Source: Pararhodobacter sp. (GTDB lineage Bacteria > Pseudomonadota > Alphaproteobacteria > Rhodobacterales > Rhodobacteraceae). Taken from it: a stretch of 64,000 nt of DNA. The stretch lies in the NCBI RefSeq assembly GCF_034676545.1, contig NZ_JAUCBZ010000015.1, positions 1,953,001 through 2,017,000 of the forward strand, read 5' to 3'. The notes below the pieces were generated by a model. It saw only the letters and a program-made list of their open reading frames with translations. It ran no database searches and was not told where the DNA came from. A program made the position numbers and the translations under genes. Below, one piece after another: positions 16,304 through 25,176 of the stretch; the first letter of the stretch is position 1; each line of letters starts with the position of its first letter.

Positions 16304-16882
16304 CTAGAGATACGGTGGGGTGCAGGCCGAAATGACGGTGGCGGGTCTGGCGCTGATGTTCCGAAACCGGTGCGGTTCGCGCGAATTGAACAAAAAGGAA
16401 TCGCCGGCCTTGAGAACAACGACCTCGTCTCCGACGGTCACTTCGATTTCACCCGAGACGACAATTCCGCCTTCGCTGGCGACATGTTCCAGCATGTCCG
16501 CACCGGTGTCGGCACCCGGTTCATAGACCTCGTGCAAGATCTGAAGGTTGTGGAGCTTGGCGTTGCCGACCTGTTTCAGCGTGATCTTGCCTTCGGTGCC
16601 CGCCCGCTCTGAATAGAGACGCGAGGTCAGGTCGCGCAATTCGGACGGGATGAAGAATGGGCGGTCGACCTCTGGGGTCTCTGGCTCAAAAAACTCTGAC
16701 ATTCCAATGTTCAGGCCGCCCAATATCTTGCGCAGGGACGAGACGCTCGGGCTGCTTTTGTTGGTCTCGATCATGGAAATCTGACCGTGAGGAACGCCCG
16801 CAGCCTCGGCGAGTTGCCGTTGCGACAGGCCGTTTTGCAGTCTGACTTCTTTCAGGCGCGCGCCCACATCGAATTCGGCCAT
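16304..16882 (-). CDS. XRE-family regulator with C-terminal cupin (PuuR-like)
   Basis: 192 residues from the ATG at 16882, chosen because AAGGAGG precedes it. Residues about 7-62 form an XRE helix-turn-helix (LKEVRLQNGLSQRQLAEAAG; HGQISMIETNKSSPSVSSLRK). Residues about 110-185 form a cupin_2 barrel (EHVASEGGIVVSGEIEVTVG ... LKAGDSFLFNSREPHRFRN). This architecture is that of PuuR, the repressor of putrescine/GABA catabolism in E. coli. The gene is divergent from a GabT/DavT-type aminotransferase, with a palindrome between them that resembles the PuuR box, so autoregulation and control of the aminotransferase are likely. Confidence 0.88.
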   Translation of the reverse strand: MAEFDVGARLKEVRLQNGLSQRQLAEAAGVPHGQISMIETNKSSPSVSSLRKILGGLNIGMSEFFEPETPEVDRPFFIPSELRDLTSRLYSERAGTEGKITLKQVGNAKLHNLQILHEVYEPGADTGADMLEHVASEGGIVVSGEIEVTVGDEVVVLKAGDSFLFNSREPHRFRNISARPATVISACTPPYL

Positions 16883-16922
16883 CGTGTCCTCCTTGCAGGC
16901 ATTTAGACGCAAACCGCGGTCA

Positions 16923-16963
16923 TGCTCAAGGTCCAAGAAATGTGTTGCTCAAAATAATGAGCA
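16923..16963. promoter_or_regulatory. Candidate PuuR-like operator
   Basis: TGCTCA at 16946-16951 and TGAGCA at 16958-16963 form a perfect inverted repeat separated by AAATAA; a further TGCTCA lies at 16923-16928. The segment CAAAATAATGAGCA resembles the E. coli PuuR recognition sequence (AAAATATAATGAACA, as I recall it). It lies in the 126-base region between the divergent regulator and aminotransferase genes. Confidence 0.6.
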
Positions 16964-17008
16964 TCTGTATTGGTAATTCCTGAGAATCAATCGGACAAGA
17001 GGACTGTC

Positions 17009-18304
17009 ATGACAAATGCCGCTGAACTGAAAGCGCGCCGCGAGAATGCTGTTGCCAAAGGTGTTTCCACGCGCGGCATTTATGCTGTCCGTGCGCAAAA
17101 TTCTGAGCTTTGGGACGCGGACGGCAAGCGATTCATCGATTTCGCCGCCGGGATCGCCGTGAACAACGCCGGCCATCGGCATCCACGGCTGATCGAGGCC
17201 GTCACCAAGCAATTGGAGGCCTTCACGCATACCTGCTTTCACGTCGCGCCCTATGAAAGCTATATTCGGTTGGCCGAGCGTCTGAACGCGGCGACCCCGG
17301 GGGATTTCGCCAAAAAGACCATGCTGGTGACAACCGGGGCTGAGGCTGTGGAAAACGCTGTGAAAATGGCGCGCGCTTTCACCGGCCGGTCCGGGGTCAT
17401 CGCGTTTTCGGGCGCGTTCCATGGTCGCACGCTGTTGGGTATGGCGCTTTGCGGTAAGGTCGCGCCCTACAAGAAGGCCTTTGGCGCCATGCCGCCCGAA
17501 GTCTTTCACATTGCGTTCCCGAACGGGTATCACGGCGTCACGCCCGAGATGAGCCTGGCGCAGCTTGACCAATTGTTCAAATCCAGCATCGACCCCGACC
17601 GCGTGGCCGCGATCATTATCGAGCCCGTTCAAGGCGAGGGTGGTTTCAACATTGCCGATTTCGACTTCCTGAAAAAGCTGCGTCAGGTGGCCGATGACCA
17701 TGGCATTCTGCTGATTGCCGACGAGGTTCAGTCCGGCATTGCGCGGACCGGCAAGATGTTTGCCTTTGAACATGCCGGTGTCGCCGCCGATCTGGTGACG
17801 ATGGCCAAGGGGCTGGCCGGTGGCTTCCCGTTGTCGGCGGTCACCGGTCGCGCGGAGGTGGTGGATGCCGCCCCGGTTGGCGGGATTGGGGGCACCTATG
17901 CCGGCAACCCGCTGGCGGTCGCGGCGGCAAACGCGATGCTGGATATCATCGAAGACGAGGGCCTGTGCGCGCGCGCCACGGAAATCGGCGCCCGGATCAC
18001 GGCACGCCTGAAATCCATCGCGGCGCAGCAGGGCATGGAGCCGATTGGCGATGTGCGCGGACTTGGGGCGATGATTGCCTTCGAACTTGTGAAGAACCGC
18101 GAAACGCGTGACCCCGATCCGGCGCTGACGCAGGCCATTGTCGCCGAGGCCGAGGCGCGCGGGCTGATCATCCTGCCCTGCGGGACACGGGCCAACGTCA
18201 TCCGTTTGTTGCCGCCGTTGACGACACCGGGCGACCAGGTTGACGAGGCGCTCGATCTTCTTGAAGCCGCCATCGAGGCCGCGATCATGAAGACCTACGG
18301 CTAA
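17009..18304 (+). CDS. GabT/DavT-type omega-amino acid aminotransferase
   Basis: 431 residues from ATG 17009 (AAGAGGA upstream). Class III aminotransferase with LWDADGKRFIDFAAGIAVNN, HTCFHVAPYESYIRLAE, VTTGAEAVENAVKMARAFTG, IIEPVQGEGG, LLIADEVQSG and the PLP lysine in TMAKGLAGGFPLS. This subfamily removes the terminal amino group of 4-aminobutyrate or 5-aminovalerate with 2-oxoglutarate as acceptor. The nearby glutaryl-CoA dehydrogenase favours 5-aminovalerate (DavT) as a physiological substrate, but the two activities are often found in one enzyme. Probably repressed by the divergent XRE-cupin protein. Confidence 0.85.
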   Translation: MTNAAELKARRENAVAKGVSTRGIYAVRAQNSELWDADGKRFIDFAAGIAVNNAGHRHPRLIEAVTKQLEAFTHTCFHVAPYESYIRLAERLNAATPGDFAKKTMLVTTGAEAVENAVKMARAFTGRSGVIAFSGAFHGRTLLGMALCGKVAPYKKAFGAMPPEVFHIAFPNGYHGVTPEMSLAQLDQLFKSSIDPDRVAAIIIEPVQGEGGFNIADFDFLKKLRQVADDHGILLIADEVQSGIARTGKMFAFEHAGVAADLVTMAKGLAGGFPLSAVTGRAEVVDAAPVGGIGGTYAGNPLAVAAANAMLDIIEDEGLCARATEIGARITARLKSIAAQQGMEPIGDVRGLGAMIAFELVKNRETRDPDPALTQAIVAEAEARGLIILPCGTRANVIRLLPPLTTPGDQVDEALDLLEAAIEAAIMKTYG

Positions 18305-18321
18305 GTAATATGCCAAAAACG

Positions 18322-18353
18322 ACGTCGGGCGCTGCGAAAACAGCGCCTGACGT
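18322..18353 (+). terminator. Intercistronic hairpin
   Basis: ACGTCGGGCGCTG (18322-18334) pairs with CAGCGCCTGACGT (18341-18353) around a CGAAAA loop: 13 pairs with one G-U. No T-run follows, so it may be an mRNA processing or stabilising hairpin, or a weak attenuator, between the aminotransferase and dehydrogenase genes. Confidence 0.5.
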
Positions 18354-18422
18354 GACCCCACGCCTCATGCGCAGACCCGCGGCCGCGCTTCCGCGACCCC
18401 ATCATTTCATCTGGAGATCGAC

Positions 18423-19859
18423 ATGACAGAGCATCGGAACCTTATTGCAGGGGACTGGGTTTCCGGCTCGGATCAGTCCGAGAATATCAACCCGTCCGAT
18501 GTCTCGGACCTGATTGGTCACTATGCAAGGGCGGATGCGGCGCAGGTTGACGACGCGATCAACGCGGCCCGGAATGCCTTGGGCGGTTGGGCGAATGCCA
18601 GCCCGCAGGTTCGCGCGGACCTTCTGGATGCGGTTGGTCTGAAAATCCTCGCGCAGAAAAACGAGATCGGCCACATGCTGGCCCGCGAAGAGGGCAAGAC
18701 CCTGGCCGAGGCCATTGGCGAAACCGTGCGCGCCGCGCAGATCTTTCGCTTTTTCGCCGGCGAGGCCCTGCGGGTTGCCGGAGATGCCGTGGCCTCTGTC
18801 CGGCCTGACGTTGACGTCGAGGTCACACGCGAGCCGGTCGGCGTCGTCGGTCTGATCACGCCGTGGAACTTTCCAATTGCGATCCCGGCGTGGAAAATCG
18901 CCCCGGCTCTGGCCTATGGCAATACGGTGGTGTTCAAGCCTGCGGATCTGACCCCGGGCAGCGCGCATATGTTGGCAAAGATCATCCATGACGCGGGCGC
19001 ACCGCACGGCGTGTTCAATCTCGTGATGGGGCGTGGCGCGATTGTCGGGAATGCGATTGTCGCGCATCCGCTTGTGGATGCCGTGTCCTTTACGGGTTCG
19101 GTGCCCGTGGGGCGGGCGCTGGTGGTGGAGGCTGCCAAGGGGCTCAAGAAGGTTCAGGCCGAAATGGGTGGCAAGAACCCCATGGTCGTGCTGAATGATG
19201 CGGACTTGGCCGTTGCGATTCCCGTCTGTCTGAACGGGGCGTTTTTCTCGACCGGGCAACGCTGCACCGCGTCGTCGCGGCTGATCGTGGAATCGGGGAT
19301 TTATGATGAGTTTGTCGAGCGCCTTGCCAAGGCCGCGTCGGCCCTGACGGTTGGCGACGCGCTGGATCCGGCAACGCAGATTGGCCCGGTCGTTTCGGCC
19401 AACCAATTGAAAAACAACCTGTCTTTTGTCGAGATCGCGCGCGCCGAAGGGGCCACGGTTCTGGGCGGAGAGACCGCCAATTGCCCGAAAGAGGGCTATT
19501 ATCAGAAACCCGCGATTTTTGCCGACGCGACCAACGACATGCGATCAAGCCGCGAAGAAATCTTTGGGCCTTGCGCCAGCGTGATCAAAGCCTCCGATTA
19601 CGATCACGCCCTGGCGCTGGCGAATGACACCGAATTCGGCCTGTCGTCGGGCATTTGCACAAGCAGCTTGAAAGCCGCCCGCGATTTCCGCAAACGCTCG
19701 CAAGCGGGGATGGTGATGGTCAATTTGCCGACTGCGGGTGTCGATTATCACGTCCCGTTCGGCGGGCGCAAAGGCTCGTCCTACGGCTCGCGCGAGCAGG
19801 GTCGCTATGCCGCCGAATTTTATACGACCGTGAAAACTGCCTATAGTTTTTCGGGCTGA
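18423..19859 (+). CDS. NAD(P)-dependent semialdehyde dehydrogenase (succinate/glutarate/2-oxoglutarate semialdehyde type)
   Basis: 478 residues. Aldehyde dehydrogenase with TPWNFPIAIPAWKIAPALAY, FTGSVPVGRAL, the catalytic Glu in VQAEMGGKNP and the catalytic Cys in FFSTGQRCTASSR. The C-terminal segment (PTAGVDYHVPFGGRKGSSYG) is characteristic of the 2-oxoglutarate semialdehyde dehydrogenase branch as well as related dicarboxylate semialdehyde enzymes. Placed directly after the omega-aminotransferase, it should oxidise that enzyme's product: glutarate semialdehyde to glutarate, or succinate semialdehyde to succinate. Substrate choice cannot be settled by reading. Confidence 0.83.
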   Translation: MTEHRNLIAGDWVSGSDQSENINPSDVSDLIGHYARADAAQVDDAINAARNALGGWANASPQVRADLLDAVGLKILAQKNEIGHMLAREEGKTLAEAIGETVRAAQIFRFFAGEALRVAGDAVASVRPDVDVEVTREPVGVVGLITPWNFPIAIPAWKIAPALAYGNTVVFKPADLTPGSAHMLAKIIHDAGAPHGVFNLVMGRGAIVGNAIVAHPLVDAVSFTGSVPVGRALVVEAAKGLKKVQAEMGGKNPMVVLNDADLAVAIPVCLNGAFFSTGQRCTASSRLIVESGIYDEFVERLAKAASALTVGDALDPATQIGPVVSANQLKNNLSFVEIARAEGATVLGGETANCPKEGYYQKPAIFADATNDMRSSREEIFGPCASVIKASDYDHALALANDTEFGLSSGICTSSLKAARDFRKRSQAGMVMVNLPTAGVDYHVPFGGRKGSSYGSREQGRYAAEFYTTVKTAYSFSG

Positions 19860-19876
19860 GTGCCTGGTTGACGGCG

Positions 19877-19906
19877 CGGCCAGACAACGCCCCCGGTGTC
19901 TGGCCG
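19877..19906. terminator. Hairpin between converging genes
   Basis: CGGCCAGACA (19877-19886) pairs perfectly with TGTCTGGCCG (19897-19906), with a 10-base loop, between the ends of the dehydrogenase gene and the oppositely oriented AraC gene. A bidirectional terminator is likely although no long T-run is present. Confidence 0.55.
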
Positions 19907-19979
19907 AGGGCGCGGAACATGGCGCGCGCAAGCCCCCGCACAAACACGCCTGCGGTCAGGATTGACGCCGTTTTGCGGG

Positions 19980-20957
19980 TCAGGCGTCGGCCGGCGCGGT
20001 CTTGGCCAAGGGCTCGGTCCGTTTGAAATCTGTCGGCGTGACCTTGAACTTTGCCTTGAACAGGCGCGAGAACTGCGCCTGATCCGTAAATCCGAACCGA
20101 TAGGCGACGTCGGCGACCGCGAGGTCGGGGCGTTCGCGCAGAAGGTTCTTTGCCGCGAGAAGCCGTTGCTCGCGGATCTGTTGGGCGACCGTGCCATTCA
20201 GATCTTTGAACAGATCATGCAGGTACCGTTTCGAAATCCCGCACGCCTCGGAAATAAAGTCCGGAGACAAATCGGGGTTTTTAAGGTTCTGATGAATTAT
20301 TTTTTCGATTCTGAGCAAATGCGCGGCGCGCACGGAACTGGTTGTCGATGCGGCTGCTCCGGGTTCGCTTTTAATTGCGAGTGCAAGCAATTCCAGAAGC
20401 TGTCGCGACAGGGTTTCCCCCGCAGTGCCAATGACCGACGAGGCATGAAATTGGGTCTCTTTGACCATGGAAACAAACAAGGCACCGACGCCCTGTGTTG
20501 CATCGAATACGCGCGCACAATATTGATCTGGCTGGCGAATTCGTTCCGAAAGATCCGATTTGCAGACTTTCAGGACATACAGATCATTGGGATGGCTGTA
20601 TGAAAACCGATAAGGCTCATCGCCGCGTTCGATTATAAAACCACCCGGATCACAAGAAACCTCGCGACCCAGTTGTCTGAACTCGACAGAGGACGCCAGT
20701 GGAATTGTGATCAAATAGTCTTCATGATCCGCCGACTTTATGTGCTGGCCCCGCCGCTCATATTGAACCGGCTGCGACACCAGATGCGATAGATTGGCAC
20801 GGCCAATTGAGGTGGTGTCCAATTTGCCAGAAAATTCGAAGGGATTCGAGAATCGCAAGGACAACGGAAAATAGGCAGCGGCAATGGCGTTGTTCCATTG
20901 CACAGCTCTTTCTGCGGCCGCGATACCGGCCGTCGTGAACGCCTGAATCCCTCCCAC
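19980..20957 (-). CDS. AraC-family regulator, FeaR-like
   Basis: 325 residues: an N-terminal AraC-binding-like/FeaR-type ligand domain (residues about 30-190; LITIPLASSVEFRQLGREVS) and a C-terminal double HTH (LSPDFISEACGISKRYLHDL; VADVAYRFGFTDQAQFSRLF). It is divergent from hyuBA, 250 bases away. It is the natural candidate to bind the 44-nt element at 21032-21075, which recurs upstream of the liv transporter operon at 30545-30588. It is then the likely activator of lactam or hydantoin-type compound use. The ligand is not predictable. Confidence 0.85.
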   Translation of the reverse strand: MGGIQAFTTAGIAAAERAVQWNNAIAAAYFPLSLRFSNPFEFSGKLDTTSIGRANLSHLVSQPVQYERRGQHIKSADHEDYLITIPLASSVEFRQLGREVSCDPGGFIIERGDEPYRFSYSHPNDLYVLKVCKSDLSERIRQPDQYCARVFDATQGVGALFVSMVKETQFHASSVIGTAGETLSRQLLELLALAIKSEPGAAASTTSSVRAAHLLRIEKIIHQNLKNPDLSPDFISEACGISKRYLHDLFKDLNGTVAQQIREQRLLAAKNLLRERPDLAVADVAYRFGFTDQAQFSRLFKAKFKVTPTDFKRTEPLAKTAPADA

Positions 20958-21031
20958 GCTCTCCCTCCCTAAGAAAACGTCATTTCTGACGATAGCGCGG
21001 AATCACTCACGCAACAAATCGTTTTCTTGTG

Positions 21032-21075
21032 TGAGTGCACCAAAACGCAAAATCTTGTGCGCGGATCGCCAAGAC
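21032..21075. promoter_or_regulatory. 44-nt shared regulatory element, copy 1 (upstream of hyuBA)
   Basis: Consists of TGAGTGCAC, one variable base, AAAA, one variable base, GCAAAATCTTGTGCGCGGAT-C, two variable bases, then CAAGAC. Identical to 30545-30588 at 40 of 44 positions; the four differences are single or paired substitutions. It lies 132 bases before the hyuB start, between it and the divergent AraC gene. The GTGCAC and TTGTGCGC half-sites about 25 bases apart suggest two contacts of an AraC dimer. Confidence 0.7.
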
Positions 21076-21207
21076 CGCGAAACAAACCTGCTGCACTCTC
21101 GCCTCAACGACAAAAACCGCAGCAAGCAACAGGGTTTTGGGGACCGATGGATGCGCGACTCAGCGTGCCCGTTGCCTGTGCTTGCCGCCCAGCAAAGGAG
21201 GCCTGTC

Positions 21208-22959
21208 ATGGCGCAAAGTAATGTAGATCCCATCACCCTTTCGGTGGTGCGAGGCGTTCTGGAAACCACGCAGCGCGAGATGACGATGGCGCTCGAACAG
21301 ACGGCGCGCAGCTCGGTTTTCAACCTGGCGCACGACTATTCCACGGCGCTGTTCAATCATACGCCCGAGATGATCCTGCAGGGTCAGGACATTCCGATCC
21401 ACCTGGGATCGTTGATCCCGGCGATGAAAAACGTGGCCAAGTTCTTTGAAGGGGACATCCACGAAGGCGATTTGATGCTGCACAACGACCCGGCCTATGG
21501 CGGCAGCCACATCATCGACACCTGCATGTATTATCCGGTGTTCTATGAGGGCGAACTGGTGTTCTGGACCGTGTGCAAAGGCCACCTGACCGACATCGGC
21601 GGCCCGGTGCCCGCCGGCTACAACCCGGACGCGAAAGAAATCTACGCCGAGGGCCTGCGCATCCCGCCGATCAAGCTGTGGGACAAGGGTGTTCCGCGCA
21701 ACGACATCCTGAACATGCTGCTGACCAACATGCGCGCGCGCCGTGATCAGGAGGGCGATTTCAACGCCCTGATCGGTGCCTGCAAAGTCGGTGCGCGCAG
21801 CCTGGTCCGGTTGATGGACAAATACGGCAAGGAGGTTGTTCAGGAGTGCATCGAAGAGCTGCTGACCATGGCCAACAACCATATGAACAGCCTGATTGCC
21901 CAAGTGCCTGACGGCACCTATTCCGGCACCGCGGTTCTTGAGGATGCGGGCCACGGGTTCGGTGATTTCGACATCACGGCAACCGTCACGATCACCGGCG
22001 ACCGCTGCCACATCGCGATCGAAAGCCCGCCGCAGGTGCCGTATTTCATCAACTCGTATGAGGGGAACAGCTATTCGGGCGTTTACCTTGGCCTGATGAT
22101 GTTCGCGCAACTGCCGCCGCCCTATAACGAGGGGCTCTATCGCAACGTGACCGTGGACATGGGCAAGAAGGGGAGCCTTTGCAACGCGCAAAGCCCCGCA
22201 CCGCATATGAACTGCACCACGACGCCCATGGAAACCCTGACCGACGCGGTTCGATTGGCCTTCGAGCAGGCCGCGCCAGACAAGGTTTCGGCCAGCTGGG
22301 GCCATGCCAACGGCTGCAACATTGCCGGATGGGACACGCGGCACGACGAGGAATATGTGACGATGGTGCTGGCCTCGATCATCTCGGGGGCAGGGGCTAC
22401 GGCCAGCCAGGATGGCTGGCACGCCTGCGGGCCGGAGTGCTGTTTCGGGGCGCTGACCTCGGGCGATATCGAGATGCTCGAGCATTCCTATCCGATCATC
22501 ATCCACGAATATGGCCTGATGGAAGATTCGGGTGGTGCCGGCAAATTCCGTGGCGGCTCGGGCACCCGTTGGGCTGTTGAACCGCTCAACCGCGATATGT
22601 CGTTGATCACCTTCGGCGAAGGCCGTCGTATTCCGGCGATGGGCGCTGCGGGGGCGAAATCGGCGATGGTGCACAAGAAGGTCGGCCGTCTGGAAATCAC
22701 CCGGAATGGTGCCACTGAAATCATCACCAAGAACGTCATCGAAACCATCAAGCCCGGCGAGATCGCCGCCAACATGAACCCCGGTGGCGGCGGCTTTGGC
22801 AACGCCTTCGAGCGTTCCGTTCACCATGTGGTCGAGGATATCCGCAACGGGTTGGTCAGCATCGAGGGCGCCAAGCTCGATTACGGTGTGATCATCGCGG
22901 ACCCCGAAACCCTGACCGTTGATGAAGCCGCGACCGCCAAAGCGCGCGCCGCCGCCTGA
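21208..22959 (+). CDS. hyuB: Hydantoinase B/oxoprolinase family protein (ATP-dependent amide-ring hydrolase beta subunit)
   Basis: 583 residues from ATG 21208 (AAAGGAGG upstream); the frame is open further upstream but that part overlaps the control region. It has the HyuB core: DPITLSVVRGVLETTQREM, LQGQDIPIHLGSLIPAM, LHNDPAYGGSHIIDTCM, the Asn-rich ACGPECCFG region, EDSGGAGKFRGGSGTRW and NPGGGGFGNAFER. With HyuA it hydrolyses cyclic amides (5-oxoproline, N-methylhydantoin, lactams) with ATP. Neighbouring omega-aminotransferase, semialdehyde dehydrogenase and gcdH point to a delta-lactam giving 5-aminovalerate, comparable to OplBA or caprolactamase. Other ring amides remain possible. Confidence 0.85.
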   Translation: MAQSNVDPITLSVVRGVLETTQREMTMALEQTARSSVFNLAHDYSTALFNHTPEMILQGQDIPIHLGSLIPAMKNVAKFFEGDIHEGDLMLHNDPAYGGSHIIDTCMYYPVFYEGELVFWTVCKGHLTDIGGPVPAGYNPDAKEIYAEGLRIPPIKLWDKGVPRNDILNMLLTNMRARRDQEGDFNALIGACKVGARSLVRLMDKYGKEVVQECIEELLTMANNHMNSLIAQVPDGTYSGTAVLEDAGHGFGDFDITATVTITGDRCHIAIESPPQVPYFINSYEGNSYSGVYLGLMMFAQLPPPYNEGLYRNVTVDMGKKGSLCNAQSPAPHMNCTTTPMETLTDAVRLAFEQAAPDKVSASWGHANGCNIAGWDTRHDEEYVTMVLASIISGAGATASQDGWHACGPECCFGALTSGDIEMLEHSYPIIIHEYGLMEDSGGAGKFRGGSGTRWAVEPLNRDMSLITFGEGRRIPAMGAAGAKSAMVHKKVGRLEITRNGATEIITKNVIETIKPGEIAANMNPGGGGFGNAFERSVHHVVEDIRNGLVSIEGAKLDYGVIIADPETLTVDEAATAKARAAA

Positions 22960-22982
22960 TACTCAGACAAAAGGAAAACACC

Positions 22983-25064
22983 ATGCGTAGCAAATATCGT
23001 CTGGGCATTGACGCCGGCGGCACCTTTACCGATTTCATCCTGGCGGACCGAGAGGGGGATATCCGACTGTTCAAGGTCCTCTCGACGCCGAACGATCCGA
23101 CCAAAGCCATTCGCAACGGCCTTGCGCTGATCGAGGAAGAAACCGGACTTGCACCCTCCGAGGTCGTCTCGAACGCGGATCTGTGTATCAACGGCACGAC
23201 CGTCGGTCTGAACGCGCTGATCACGCATAATGGCGCAAAGACCGGTCTTATCGCCACGAAAGGCCATGAGGACAGCATCGAAATCCGTCTGGGCCACAAG
23301 GAAGACGGCTATCGGTATGACCCCGACTATCCTCCGGCGACCATGCTTGTCCCGCGCCATCTGCGCAAAGGCATTCGCGAGCGAATCATCTCTGACGGGT
23401 CGGTCAAGACCCCGCTGAACGAAGAGGATGTGCGCGCGGCCTGCCGGTATTTCCTCAAGGAGGGTGTCGAATCCGTCGCCATTTCCTTTGTCTGGTCGGT
23501 GCTGCACACCGAGCATGAACAGCGCGCCGCCGAGATCGTTCGCGAGATGATGCCGGATGTGCGGTTGACGGTGGGCAGCCAGTTGTATCCGCAGGTCCGC
23601 GAGTACACCCGCACCTCGACCGCGATCGTGAACGCCTATCTGGCGCCGATCCTGTTGCGCTATGTCGAAGCAATCGACGCCTATTTCCGCGAACTGGGCA
23701 GCCAGCATCCGGTGCGCTATTTCCAGTCCAACGGCGGCCTGGCTCTGGGTAAAGTTGTGGCCGAGCAATCGGTCTACGCCATCAACTCCGGTCCCGCCTC
23801 GGCACCGCAAGCGGCGCTGGACGTGGCCGAACCCTGGGGTGACAAGAACATCATCACCTGCGACATGGGCGGGACATCGTTCGACATCACCCTGACCCGC
23901 GACGGTCTTGCCAATGTGAACAAGAACATCGACTTCTTGCGCTATCGCATCGGCATCCCGATGATTCAGGTGGAAACTCTGGGCGCGGGCGGTGGTTCGA
24001 TCGGATGGATCGACTCGATGGGCCTGTTGCAGATGGGGCCGCAATCGGCGGGGTCGGAACCGGGCCCGGCCTGCTATGGCCAAGGCGGCGAGAAGCCGAC
24101 CACCACCGACGCGAACCTGACCATGGGCTATCTGAGCGCCGACGGTCTGGTCGGGGGGCGTTTGCCGCTGGATGTCCAGAAGGCGCGCGCGGCGATCAAG
24201 ACCCATCTGGCCGATCCCTTGGGGATTTCGGTGGAAAAGGCGGCCTATGGGATGTTCACCATTGTGAACAACAACATGGTCAACGCCATCCGCCGGGTGT
24301 CGGTGGAACGCGGCTATGATCCGCGCGACTTCGTTCTGATGGGGGCTGGCGGCGCGACCGGTGCGCATATCACCGCTTTGGCGCGGGAAATGGGCATCTC
24401 CAAAGTGCTGGTGTCGAAACTGGCCTCGGGGCTGTGTGCTTACGGCCAGATCATTTCCGACGTGAAATACAACTACATGGCCCCCGCACCGATCCGCCTC
24501 GAAGGGGCAGAGGCGGCGCGCTATCTGGATGAGTTGTTCACCGGGCTGGAAGTTCGCGGCAACGAGGATCTGTCCGGCGACGGGTTCAGCGAGGACAAGA
24601 TCTCGATCCGCCGCAGCCTGGACATGCGCTATGTCGGTCAGGTCCATGAATGCACGGTCGAGATCGAGCCCTTCAAGGTCACCGAAGCCCGGCTTGCCGA
24701 TATCAAGGCAGCCTTCCACGCGCGCCACAAGGAGCTCTATACCTACGACGAGCCCAACTCGGCGGTCGAGGTCGTGAACGTCGAAAGCACGATTGTCGGC
24801 TTGGTGGACAAGCCCAAGAAGATGACCATCGGCAAGGGCAACGGCGCTCATAGCGCGCTCAAAGGCACGCGCGCGATGGTGTTCGATGCGGACGGCTCCA
24901 CCACGGACACGCCCGTTTATGACGGTGGCAAGATGGGCGCGGATGACGTGATCCACGGACCGGCTGTCATCGAGGAGATCACCACGACCATTGTGATCGA
25001 ACCGGGCTGGACGGTGAACCTGCACAACACGGGCACCTATGTGATCACGGCAGACAAGGCTTGA
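22983..25064 (+). CDS. hyuA: Hydantoinase A/oxoprolinase family protein (ATPase subunit)
   Basis: 693 residues, 23 bases after hyuB. N-terminal Hydant_A_N domain begins YRLGIDAGGTFTDFILAD, the ASKHA-type phosphate-binding loop. The central Hydantoinase_A domain has NSGPASAPQAALDVA and CDMGGTSFDITL, with GAGGATGAHITALAREMGI and VLVSKLASGLCAYGQI later. It phosphorylates or activates the amide carbonyl and works as a heteromer with HyuB. The gene pair length and order (beta then alpha) match bacterial N-methylhydantoinase and lactamase operons. The operon ends at the hairpin at 25088. Confidence 0.87.
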   Translation: MRSKYRLGIDAGGTFTDFILADREGDIRLFKVLSTPNDPTKAIRNGLALIEEETGLAPSEVVSNADLCINGTTVGLNALITHNGAKTGLIATKGHEDSIEIRLGHKEDGYRYDPDYPPATMLVPRHLRKGIRERIISDGSVKTPLNEEDVRAACRYFLKEGVESVAISFVWSVLHTEHEQRAAEIVREMMPDVRLTVGSQLYPQVREYTRTSTAIVNAYLAPILLRYVEAIDAYFRELGSQHPVRYFQSNGGLALGKVVAEQSVYAINSGPASAPQAALDVAEPWGDKNIITCDMGGTSFDITLTRDGLANVNKNIDFLRYRIGIPMIQVETLGAGGGSIGWIDSMGLLQMGPQSAGSEPGPACYGQGGEKPTTTDANLTMGYLSADGLVGGRLPLDVQKARAAIKTHLADPLGISVEKAAYGMFTIVNNNMVNAIRRVSVERGYDPRDFVLMGAGGATGAHITALAREMGISKVLVSKLASGLCAYGQIISDVKYNYMAPAPIRLEGAEAARYLDELFTGLEVRGNEDLSGDGFSEDKISIRRSLDMRYVGQVHECTVEIEPFKVTEARLADIKAAFHARHKELYTYDEPNSAVEVVNVESTIVGLVDKPKKMTIGKGNGAHSALKGTRAMVFDADGSTTDTPVYDGGKMGADDVIHGPAVIEEITTTIVIEPGWTVNLHNTGTYVITADKA

Positions 25065-25087
25065 CGGCCAAAGACCGTAAAAGACAC

Positions 25088-25116
25088 AGGCCCGGCAAAC
25101 AGTGTTTGCCGGGCCT
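25088..25116. terminator. Bidirectional hairpin between hyuA and hbd
   Basis: AGGCCCGGCAAAC (25088-25100) pairs perfectly with GTTTGCCGGGCCT (25104-25116) around AGT: a 13-pair stem between two converging operons. Strong terminator shape, with only a short T-containing tail. Confidence 0.75.
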
Positions 25117-25176
25117 GTTGCGCTTTCAGTGATTTGTGTTTTGCGGAGCTTGTGCGGCGGCGTGCCGTGGTGCGCG

